Shown piece by piece: positions 7,143 through 13,220 of a DNA stretch of 21,294 nt. The translations under genes and the position numbers were made by a program. Source of the stretch: CAZGAH01 sp964523295 (GTDB lineage Bacteria; Desulfobacterota; Desulfovibrionia; Desulfovibrionales; Desulfovibrionaceae). The notes under the pieces were generated by a model, which searched no databases, was not told where the DNA came from, and saw nothing but the letters and a program-made list of their open reading frames with translations. The DNA lies in NCBI GenBank assembly GCA_964523295.1, contig CAZGAH010000073.1, positions 1-21,294 on the forward strand. The letters run 5' to 3'. How positions within the stretch are numbered: position 1 is the stretch's first letter; every line of letters starts with the position of its first letter.

Positions 7143-8267
7143 TTATTTCCGGCACAGCAGGCGTTCATCGAAATCGAAGACGCAGCACTCCACCTGCACC
7201 TCGGGACCGGTCCACAATCTGGCCTGGCGGAGGGCCTCGTCGGCGAGCGTTTCCACCAGGGCGCGGGCGTTTGGATGCGTGGCGATAATCTCGCAGGCCT
7301 GGCGCGCCGTATTCGCCGCGACGACAGCGCGGCCGGTGGCAGGGTCCAGGCCGTGCGCAGTCCACGTTGCGGCCAGGCGGGCAAAGTCGACGGATGACGC
7401 GTTCGCGTGCGTGGACGCGCAGCCCTGGGCCATCTTGACCAGCTTGCCGAAAAAGCAGCCCCAGACCAGACGGTTGAAGCCACGCGCCGCCGCCTCTTCC
7501 AGTGTGAACCGGAACAGGTCCGCGGCCTGGATGAAGCCGTATTCCGGCAGCTCGGGCAGCTCGCGCTGCAACAGGCGCTCGCTGCGGCGTCCGGTGCTCA
7601 GGGCCGCGCACCGCAGGCCGTTGGCACGCGCAACATCCAGGGCCTCGCGGATCACCGCTTCGTAGGCCTCGTGGCTGTAGGGCCGGACCGTGCCGCGCGT
7701 GCCTAGAATGGAGATGCCGCCCGTAATGCCCAACCGGGGATTCAGCGTGCGCCTGGCCAGCCGCTCGCCTTCGGGAACGCGGACCTCGACCCGGAGCGCA
7801 CCCGCATGGCCGGCCTCGGCAACGGCCTCGTGGACCGCGGCGACGATCTGACGCCGGGGTGCGGGGTTTATGGCCGGCTCGCCCACCGGAACGGGCAGAC
7901 CCGGACGGGTCACCCGTCCCACGCCGACGCCGCCGACCAGGGCGACCGTGCCCGGAGCGCCGGCCGCGTCGTGTTCTGCCAGACAGCAGATCAGGGCCTG
8001 GTGCGTGACATCCGGATCGTCGCCCCCGTCCTTGAGCACGCAGGCCAGGGCTCCCTCGGCAACGCGCACGCAACGCTCGAGCGGAATCGTCAACCGACCG
8101 GCCTCGGGGAGCGGTACGTCCACGCTCGGCGGACACTGCCCCCGGAGCAGCAGCGTGACGGCGGCCTTGGCCGCCGCCGCTGCGGCCGTGCCGGTAGTGA
8201 AGCCCTCGCGGAGCGCGGCAAGGCGGCGTTTCGGTCCTCGCGGACGCAGGTCTTCCGCGTCGCTCAT
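7143..8267 (-). CDS. cbiD: cobalt-precorrin-5B C1-methyltransferase CbiD
   Basis: 374 residues, the usual CbiD size, from ATG 8267. The N-terminal motif LREGFTTGTAAAAAAKAA is diagnostic of CbiD. Further conserved blocks are NPAPRRQI, the glycine-rich GITGGISILGTRGTVRPYS, and ALSTGRRSE. CbiD methylates C1 of the corrin ring during anaerobic cobalamin biosynthesis, using S-adenosylmethionine. The ATG overlaps the stop codon of the upstream FUSC gene (ATGA), so the two are translationally coupled. Confidence 0.93.
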   Translation of the reverse strand: MSDAEDLRPRGPKRRLAALREGFTTGTAAAAAAKAAVTLLLRGQCPPSVDVPLPEAGRLTIPLERCVRVAEGALACVLKDGGDDPDVTHQALICCLAEHDAAGAPGTVALVGGVGVGRVTRPGLPVPVGEPAINPAPRRQIVAAVHEAVAEAGHAGALRVEVRVPEGERLARRTLNPRLGITGGISILGTRGTVRPYSHEAYEAVIREALDVARANGLRCAALSTGRRSERLLQRELPELPEYGFIQAADLFRFTLEEAAARGFNRLVWGCFFGKLVKMAQGCASTHANASSVDFARLAATWTAHGLDPATGRAVVAANTARQACEIIATHPNARALVETLADEALRQARLWTGPEVQVECCVFDFDERLLCRK

Positions 8268-9364
8268 GACGGGGTATCCGTCGACGCGACGGCGGCATCC
8301 GGCTGGAGCAGCTCCAGCATGGAGGCGACCGCGTTCGCGGCGCTGGTCAGATGAAAGAAGAAGGACAAAAAGTGCATGACCTCGTCGATGGAAAACCCGG
8401 CCATGGCCCGCGTCTTGCGGAACTCGAGCAGATCGATTTCCGCGCGGTGCAGCGCGTCGTGCACCCTGGTCACGGTCGTCGGCGCGGGCGGCTGGACGCC
8501 GCAACGGAGCGCAGCCGCGAGTTCCTCCATGCTGGCCTGAATGGCCTGCCCGAGAGCGGAGAGCGTCTTTTCCAGCTGCCGGTGCAGTCCCAGGTGCATG
8601 GCGAAGTGGCTGGCGGCGTGGTCCTGGGCAACCAGGCAGGCCTTCATTGCGTGCCCGAAGTGCGAAAAGGCCTGCACCAGCGGCCGGACATGCCAATCCG
8701 GCTCCTTGCGGGCCTCCTTGAGCAGCTGACTGATTTTGTCGTGATCGGCGCGGCAGCTCGCGATATGCCCGGCGATTTCAGCGGAAGGGTAGCTGTCGCC
8801 CAGGTAGCCGCCGAGAATGGCCTGTTGCAGAATCGCCAGATTCTCGACTGCCTTGGCCATGGTCTCGCACAGGGCCTTGCCCGCGCGCGAGGGCAGGACG
8901 AAGTAAGACACGAGCAGCGCGACAACCACGCCGAAGGAGATTTCCAGGAAGCGCAGCAGCCCGAGGTAGAGGTAACTCTTTTCATGCCCGCCGACCATGA
9001 GGATGATCAGCGCCGTTACCCCGGCCAGCTTGAAGCTCTCGTGTACGCGCGTGAGATAGGCGCAGATGAAGGTGGCGATGAACGCCGCGGCACACAGCGC
9101 GTAGGGGTTGCTCGTGTTCAGCGTCGATCCGACCACAATGCCCACGACCGCGCCCGTGGCCGTGCCCTGGACGCGCGACCAGCCCGCGGTGACCGCGCCG
9201 CCCAGATAGCCTTGCATGACGATGATGCCGGTGATGACCGCCCAATACCCCTGCGGCAGGTGCAGGAACAGGTAGGGCATGGTAGTCAGCAGCGCGACCA
9301 GCGCCGTACGCAGGGCGTGGCGAAGCTGCGGGGCGTCGAGACGACGTATCCACCAGTTGCTCAT
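8264..9364 (-). CDS. FUSC-family (aromatic acid exporter-like) membrane protein
   Basis: 366 residues from ATG 9364. The N-terminal half has about five to six membrane helices (LRHALRTALVALLTTMPYLF, GYWAVITGIIVMQGYLGGAV, GTATGAVVGIVVGSTL, and more), with the FUSC hallmark GYWAVITGIIVMQGYLG followed by a Gly-rich GTATGAVVG helix. The C-terminal half is a soluble, helical, His-rich region (HFGHAMKACLVAQDHAASHF) ending in FLSFFFHLTSAANAVASMLE. The family includes AaeB, YccS and fusaric acid resistance efflux proteins; the substrate here is unknown. It lies between cbiC (10 bases upstream) and cbiD (ATGA overlap), so its product is made together with cobalamin enzymes. A link to cobalt, corrinoid intermediates or another ligand is inference. 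Confidence 0.87.
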   Translation of the reverse strand: MSNWWIRRLDAPQLRHALRTALVALLTTMPYLFLHLPQGYWAVITGIIVMQGYLGGAVTAGWSRVQGTATGAVVGIVVGSTLNTSNPYALCAAAFIATFICAYLTRVHESFKLAGVTALIILMVGGHEKSYLYLGLLRFLEISFGVVVALLVSYFVLPSRAGKALCETMAKAVENLAILQQAILGGYLGDSYPSAEIAGHIASCRADHDKISQLLKEARKEPDWHVRPLVQAFSHFGHAMKACLVAQDHAASHFAMHLGLHRQLEKTLSALGQAIQASMEELAAALRCGVQPPAPTTVTRVHDALHRAEIDLLEFRKTRAMAGFSIDEVMHFLSFFFHLTSAANAVASMLELLQPDAAVASTDTPS

Positions 9365-9374
9365 GCGGATAGTC

Positions 9375-10223
9375 CTACCCTCCGGAGGCGCGGGAGGCAA
9401 CGGCCAGGCGACGCAGAGCCAGTTCGGCCAGCGCGTTGACGGTCGCGGCCGCCAGCGCCGACCCGCCCTTGCGGCCGCGCACCGTAATGAAGGGTACGCT
9501 GCGCGTGGTCAGGAGCAATTCCTTGGATTCTGCGGCGTTGACGAAGCCGACAGGCATCCCGATGATCAATGCCGGCGGATCGGCTCCGGCGCGCAGGCAT
9601 TCCAGCAGGGCGAGCAGAGAGGTCGGCGCGTTGCCGATGGCCACGATGGCGCCACCGAACCCGGCAAAGCCGGGACCGAGGTCCGGAAACAAACACTCCG
9701 CGCGCCCGTGTGCGGGCAGGCCGGGCCAATCGTCCGCGTCCGCTCCGACCGGACCCGGCTCTTGCGGGGAACCGGGCTGTTCGCCGCCGAAGCAGGGACC
9801 GGCGAGCGCGGCGTCCAGATCGGGCAGCACCGCGGCCAGGGCCATGGCCGCGGCGGAGCGGGTCAGGCCGCGCTGCCGTGCCAGAACAGGCGCGCGCTCG
9901 TCGGCCAGCAGGCAGACGGCGCGGCAGTGCATGGGGTCCAGGCGGCGGGGGGAAATGCCCGAGCGGGCCATTTCCGTATCCGTAAACACGTAGCATCCGC
10001 GCAGCAGTGCCTGCACGCCGGCCTCGATGGCCAGGGGATGCATCCGGACCAGCCGGAGCAGCTCGAAGTCCGCGCAGGCGTGAATCATCCGGCGGACTAC
10101 CTCCCAGGCCTCGCCGGCAAAGGGCCGGGGCTCGGGCGCCTCCGCCTCGATGATGGCCATTGAGCGCGCCTCGATGGCCTCCGGGGCGAAGATCGGCTGC
10201 AATCGGAGGGGACTATCTGACAT
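9375..10223 (-). CDS. cbiC: cobalt-precorrin-8 methylmutase CbiC/CobH with internal insertion
   Basis: 282 residues from ATG 10223, longer than the roughly 210 usual in the family. The N-terminal core has RRMIHACADFE with the candidate catalytic His49, then TDTEMARSGI and TRSAAAM near 121-127. The C-terminal core is classical: AIVAIGNAPTSL, IGMPVGFVNAAESKE, and VPFITVRGRKGGSALAAATV NALAE. The extra length is a Pro/Gly-rich block at about 134-188 (GGEQPGSPQEPGPVGADADD) between the two cores. The enzyme shifts a methyl group from C11 to C12 to give cobyrinate. Its start overlaps the end of cbiA by 11 bases. Confidence 0.92.
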   Translation of the reverse strand: MSDSPLRLQPIFAPEAIEARSMAIIEAEAPEPRPFAGEAWEVVRRMIHACADFELLRLVRMHPLAIEAGVQALLRGCYVFTDTEMARSGISPRRLDPMHCRAVCLLADERAPVLARQRGLTRSAAAMALAAVLPDLDAALAGPCFGGEQPGSPQEPGPVGADADDWPGLPAHGRAECLFPDLGPGFAGFGGAIVAIGNAPTSLLALLECLRAGADPPALIIGMPVGFVNAAESKELLLTTRSVPFITVRGRKGGSALAAATVNALAELALRRLAVASRASGG

Positions 10224-11637
10224 GCGACGTCCTTTCCCGCCAGGCGGCGCAGTTGTCGACAAAGCCGCGCGCCGCCTCGGGGTTGTTGGCAAAGTGTACG
10301 TGGATATACGAGCCCAGGCAGTTGTCGTGCAGAAAGCCTTCCGGCTCGAGTTCCCGGTCGCTGTGGTTGCGGACGGTGTAGATGCGCGCGGCCTGACTGT
10401 CCAGGGAGACGTGGCAGGAATAATGGAATTCGTGCCCGCGCAGCCTGGTTCCGGCCGGACCGAGCGGGCCGGGCGCCCGCGTGACGATTGTCCGGTAGCC
10501 CAGGGCCTGAAGCCGATCACCCAGGCGGCAGCGCGCGGCGAAAACGCCAACCATTGGCCAGCAGACGCCCTGGTCGTCCTCGATGGCCTCCATCAGGTAC
10601 ATGTATCCGCCGCACTCGGCGTACACCGGGCCGCCGGCCCGGGCAAAGGAGCGGATGGCCTCGCGCAGGCCGGCATTGGCGGCCAGATCGCGGACGTGCA
10701 GTTCGGGATAGCCACCGCCGAGGTATATCCCGTCCAGGCCCTCGGGCAGGTGCGCGTCGGTCAGCGGCGAAAAGGGGACCAGCTCGGCGCCGTAGCGTTC
10801 GAGCAGGGTCAGGTTGTCGGCGTAATAGAAGCAGAAGGCGCGGTCGCGGGCCAGGCCGATGCGCGCGCGCGCCGGCGTTGCCGGCGGATCGGTCCGGCTG
10901 GCGCGGAACTCATGGTCCGCTACGGTCGGGAGCGATTCCAGCAGCCGGTCGAGCTGGAGCCCGCGCTCGATCCAGTCGGCCAGGCGCGCGGTCAGGGACG
11001 CTGTCAACCCGATGTCCTCGGCCGTAACCAGCCCCAGGTGACGGGAGGGCAGCGCCAGCTCAGGCGCCCGGGGGAGCATCCCCAGAACCGGGACCTCGGG
11101 ACAGGACGCGGCCATGGCCTCCGCGAGCAGCTCCTGGTGTTTGGGACTGCCGACGCGGTTGAAGAGCACGCCGGCAAAGCGCAGGGCGGGATCAAAGCGC
11201 ACAAAGCCCTGCACCAGCGCCGCCGCGGAGCGCGCCATGGAGGACGCGTCCACGACCAGCAGCACCGGCATGTCCAGCCAGCGGGCCAGCTCGGCGCAGG
11301 AACCGGCGTCGTCGCGTCCCGAGGCGCCGTCGAACAGGCCCATGGCGCCTTCAGCCAGGGCAACGTCGCAGTCGAGGTGGCGGTGAAAGGTATCGAGCAC
11401 GGCCGCACGGCCCATCATCCAGCCATCCAGGTTCAGGCCGGGGCGGCCCGTGACGCGCGCGTGCAGACCGGTGTCGATGAAATCCGGCCCGGATTTGAAC
11501 GCCTGAACCCGCAGTCCCCGGCGGACCAACGCCGCCTGAAGCGCCAGCGAGACTGTCGTCTTGCCGCATCCGCTGCGTACGCCCGCCACGAGCAGGGCCT
11601 TTGCGCCGCCGTTGGCGGTCTTTGCAAATCCGGACAT
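10213..11637 (-). CDS. cbiA: cobyrinate a,c-diamide synthase CbiA
   Basis: 474 residues from ATG 11637; a TTG at 11649 would add four residues. The P-loop GVRSGCGKTT is at residues 19-28, with AFKSGPDFIDTGLH, the NLDGWMM motif and a further DxxxG-type stretch (LAEGAMGLFDG) after it. The C-terminal glutamine amidotransferase domain has LGGGYPELH and the nucleophile Cys342 in YAECGGYMYL, with HVHF near the end. It amidates the a and c side chains using glutamine and ATP. It is the first gene of a minus-strand cluster (cbiA > cbiC > FUSC > cbiD) and is divergent from the Cdd1-like gene. A second copy of its first 14 or so codons occurs at 12664-12717. Confidence 0.95.
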   Translation of the reverse strand: MSGFAKTANGGAKALLVAGVRSGCGKTTVSLALQAALVRRGLRVQAFKSGPDFIDTGLHARVTGRPGLNLDGWMMGRAAVLDTFHRHLDCDVALAEGAMGLFDGASGRDDAGSCAELARWLDMPVLLVVDASSMARSAAALVQGFVRFDPALRFAGVLFNRVGSPKHQELLAEAMAASCPEVPVLGMLPRAPELALPSRHLGLVTAEDIGLTASLTARLADWIERGLQLDRLLESLPTVADHEFRASRTDPPATPARARIGLARDRAFCFYYADNLTLLERYGAELVPFSPLTDAHLPEGLDGIYLGGGYPELHVRDLAANAGLREAIRSFARAGGPVYAECGGYMYLMEAIEDDQGVCWPMVGVFAARCRLGDRLQALGYRTIVTRAPGPLGPAGTRLRGHEFHYSCHVSLDSQAARIYTVRNHSDRELEPEGFLHDNCLGSYIHVHFANNPEAARGFVDNCAAWRERTSHVR

Positions 11638-11896
11638 ATCCGATAACAAACCCTGGACCGTAATTTCACACGCGGATGACAGCCTGTTGCCCCGGAGCGC
11701 ATCGGCTCCGGCACATCTTCATACGCGAGGCTTTCCTTCTCCTCAAGCCCGGAGCGCGACCGGTCCGGCTCTGCCGGGGGGTGACCATGCCTGACGCCGC
11801 CTTTGCAACGTTCGGAAAGATACCCGGCGTCGGCCGGAGCGTGTCCCGGGATCTGTGGGATATGGGATTTCGCGCCGTGGAGGAACTGCGCGGCCG
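11593..11896. repeat. diverged duplication A, copy 1 (cbiA start - spacer - cdd1-like start)
   Basis: This stretch contains the first codons of cbiA (minus strand), the 149-base spacer and the first 36 or so codons of the Cdd1-like gene (plus strand). It recurs at 12664-12947. The cbiA part is nearly identical (one mismatch in the first 42 coding bases). The spacer differs by substitutions and a gap of about 20 bases, and the cdd1 part by several amino acid changes (FATF to YAAS, S to R, S to T). Confidence 0.9.
11640..11786 (-). promoter_or_regulatory. structured spacer between cbiA and the cdd1-like gene
   Basis: The shared upstream region must hold promoters for both genes. It can form several hairpins: CCGGAGC/GCTCCGG at about 11694-11713, GGCTT/AAGCC at about 11732-11752, and CCGGA/TCCGG nearer the cdd1-like gene. 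The first and the second are present in the duplicate copy too. I do not recognise a cobalamin riboswitch: no B12-box-like sequence is apparent. A function as an RNA leader is inference. Confidence 0.4.
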
Positions 11897-12083
11897 CGAT
11901 CCCGAGGCGCTGTACCGGGAGTTCAGCGCCCTGCGTGGCTGTCACATCGACCGCTGCATGTTGTATGTGTTCCGTTGCGCCGTGTACTACGCGAGTCACG
12001 AGACCCATGAACCGGAACTGCTTAAGTGGTGGAACTGGAAAGACGGCGGCCTGGCCGACAGGCAGGTCCGGCGGTTGCCGTGA
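11787..12083 (+). CDS. Cdd1-like helix-hairpin-helix protein
   Basis: 98 residues from ATG 11787, following a GGGGGG tract suitable as a ribosome binding site. The N-terminal half has a helix-hairpin-helix pattern (GKIPGVGRSVSRDLWDMGFRAVEELRGRDPEALYREF). The second half has RGCHIDRCMLYVFRCAVYYA and KWWNWKDG, with three Cys residues. Length and layout match the 'pathogenicity locus' Cdd1 family, small proteins of unknown function. Helix-hairpin-helix motifs usually bind nucleic acid without sequence preference, but no activity is established. It is divergently transcribed from cbiA. The start region is repeated at 12838. Confidence 0.75.
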   Translation: MPDAAFATFGKIPGVGRSVSRDLWDMGFRAVEELRGRDPEALYREFSALRGCHIDRCMLYVFRCAVYYASHETHEPELLKWWNWKDGGLADRQVRRLP

Positions 12084-12131
12084 CTGGCGCTCCCCGCTGT
12101 GGCAACACCTCGTTTTCGGTTTTCGCCTGTC

Positions 12132-12287
12132 TCAATTCAGCAGCGTTGTTTTTCCGCTCCCGGAGGGGCCGACAAAGGTGACCAGGGTGCCCTGCTCGAC
12201 GGCAACCGTGATTTCCCGCAAAGCCGGAGACTCCACCAGCCCTTGCCGATAGGTTTTCGAGACGGCCTGCAATGCAATAAGGGGCAT
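12132..12287 (-). pseudogene. 5' remnant of an ABC transporter ATPase (LolD/MacB type)
   Basis: From ATG 12287, with AGGAG 8 bases upstream, 51 residues read as the start of a LolD/MacB-type ATPase (MPLIALQAVSKTYRQGLVES, PALREITVAVEQGTLVTFVG, then PSGSGKTTLLN). The frame stops with TGA directly after the Walker A motif. Everything from Q-loop to Walker B is missing, so it cannot be an active ATPase. The break lies about 50 bases past the end of the Cdd1-like gene and looks like a deletion end point. A permease remnant from probably the same operon lies at 12493-12665. Confidence 0.75.
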
Positions 12288-12338
12288 GTGCGCACTCCTG
12301 TTATGGCTGTGATGGCAGCGTAGGTGCAGGGAACATAC

Positions 12339-12366
12339 CACAAATAGAAATCTGCGCAATACTAGG
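12339..12366 (-). promoter_or_regulatory. possible promoter of the ABC remnant
   Basis: On the minus strand TTGCGC and TATGTT are separated by 16 bases, about 50 bases upstream of the truncated ATPase start. It is a weak consensus match in an AT-rich patch. Confidence 0.25.
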
Positions 12367-12403
12367 GATAATAATCTCAGGCCCCAATCTGCCCCCGGGG
12401 AGC

Positions 12404-12496
12404 TGTTCAGAAACTGAACACTTTCCAGCCAAGACAGTTCACAAACTGAACACTCTCCCTGCGCCGTGTTCAAATCATTTACACCGACCCGTTCAC
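12404..12496. repeat. array of GTTCA-type palindromes
   Basis: A perfect 17-bp palindrome (TGTTCAG AAA CTGAACA, 12404-12420) is followed by a near-copy with one mismatch (GTTCAC AAA CTGAAC, 12437-12451), centres 32 bases apart. GTTCA recurs at 12468 and 12491, giving spacings of 32, 31 and 23. This could be a repressor operator upstream of the truncated ABC gene, or the repeated subterminal sites of an insertion sequence end (the IS21 family has such repeats). I cannot decide from sequence alone. Confidence 0.6.
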
Positions 12497-12717
12497 ATTA
12501 TCCATTTACGTCTGATGTTCCAAAGACTTGCTGCGAACAGCAGCACGCAGAACCCTGCGAGCACCGGGAGATCGATGCCATACGGCAAGATGTGCTCCCC
12601 GTGGACCGCGCTATAGGTCAGCGACAACAGAAAAGAGAGGGGGGGGGAACCACGGGAGGCTGCCAGGGCCTTTGCGCCGCCGTTGGCGGTCTTTGCAAAC
12701 CCGGACATATCCGATAA
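12493..12717 (-). pseudogene. cbiA 5' fragment fused in frame to an ABC permease 3' fragment
   Basis: The minus-strand frame starts with MSGFAKTANGGAKAL (ATG at 12717), identical to the first 15 residues of CbiA. Just after that it changes to a membrane-type tail, LPYGIDLPVLAGFCVLLFAA SLWNIRRKWIM, which looks like the C-terminus of an ABC-2 type permease. The junction is near 12663. A run of nine G (12639-12647) lies just inside the permease part. The chimera lacks every CbiA motif and most of a permease, so I regard it as a recombination product. It might still be translated, because the cbiA start region is intact. Confidence 0.7.
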
Positions 12718-12947
12718 CAAAACTCGCACCTAGGTTTCACGCCCTGGAGCGCATCTGCTCCAACACGTCTTTATGCGCGAGGCTTTCCTTCTCCTCAAGC
12801 CCGGACCGCGACCGGTCCGGCTCTGCCGGGGGTGACCATGTCTGACGCCGCCTATGCAGCGTCCGGAAAGATACCCGGCGTCGGCCGGAGGGTGACCCGG
12901 GATCTGTGGGACATGGGATTTCGCGCCGTGGAGGAACTGCGCGACCG
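12664..12947. repeat. diverged duplication A, copy 2
   Basis: Second copy of 11593-11896, 768 bases or more downstream in the same orientation. Both divergent starts are retained, but each gene switches to unrelated sequence after 15 codons (cbiA side) or about 36 codons (cdd1 side). In the first hairpin of the spacer, two base changes on the two arms keep pairing in the minus-strand RNA (C-G becomes U-A, another becomes U-G). Confidence 0.9.
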
Positions 12948-12993
12948 TCTGAACGCGGTGCAGGCGGAGTTGGAAAAAGCGCGGGTACCATAA
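12838..12993 (+). pseudogene. truncated second copy of the Cdd1-like gene with a new tail
   Basis: 51 codons from ATG 12838. The first 36 (MSDAAYAASGKIPGVGRRVT and RDLWDMGFRAVEELRD) match the helix-hairpin-helix half of the gene at 11787 with several substitutions. The last 15 (LNAVQAELEKARVP) are unrelated and look like the end of a coiled-coil protein. The Cys-containing second half is lost. It has kept its GGGGG ribosome binding site, so a small helix-hairpin-helix peptide could still be made. Confidence 0.65.
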
Positions 12994-13119
12994 CGCCACG
13001 ATACGCGACAGGCGGATCACATCGACCAATACGGATTATTTGAAAAAATCGCATCAAGGAGGAGTTGCGGCGAAAGTCCTGTCGAACCGCTGGCTCTACA
13101 GCACATGGCGACGCTGGCT
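12994..13119. other. intergenic, no gene seen
   Basis: No convincing coding frame. AAGGAGGAG at about 13058-13066 looks like a ribosome binding site but is not followed by a useful frame. The bases after 13120 carry the hairpins listed next. Confidence 0.4.
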
Positions 13120-13154
13120 AGAGCATCTTAACTTTGAAAAAGTTTAGATGCTCT
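13120..13154. repeat. inverted repeat 1 (16-base arms)
   Basis: Arms 13120-13135 and 13139-13154 pair at 15 of 16 positions with a 3-base loop. It begins AGAGCATCT and ends AGATGCTCT. No T-run follows on the plus strand. Confidence 0.85.
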
Positions 13155-13163
13155 TGTGCAGTT

Positions 13164-13192
13164 CCCTGAAACAATGGGACATTGTTTCAGGG
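13164..13192. repeat. inverted repeat 2 (perfect 13-base arms)
   Basis: CCCTGAAACAATG (13164-13176) and CATTGTTTCAGGG (13180-13192) are perfectly complementary with a GGA loop. It may serve as a transcription terminator or 3'-end stabiliser for bioB on the minus strand, or be a repetitive extragenic palindrome. Confidence 0.85.
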
Positions 13193-13196
13193 CAGA

Positions 13197-13211
13197 GCCT
13201 TGTTTCAAGGC
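13197..13211. repeat. inverted repeat 3 (perfect 6-base arms)
   Basis: GCCTTG and CAAGGC with a TTT loop, only 4 bases after inverted repeat 2. It shares the TTGTTTCA core with that repeat. Confidence 0.6.
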
Positions 13212-13220
13212 GAAACTGCG

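Noticed and set aside
8351..9439. 362-codon plus-strand open frame
   Set aside because: Antisense to the FUSC gene, whose membrane helices and FUSC motif are clear; the frame has no recognisable features.
10150..11646. 498-codon plus-strand open frame
   Set aside because: Exactly opposite cbiA, which has the full P-loop and amidotransferase motifs.
11650..11786. Cobalamin riboswitch upstream of cbiA
   Set aside because: I looked for the B12-box core and its flanking conserved bases on the minus strand and did not find them; only generic hairpins are present.
12639..12647. Run of nine G as a phase-variation switch
   Set aside because: It lies inside a chimeric pseudogene, so frame switching would have no intact product to control; still prone to sequencing error.
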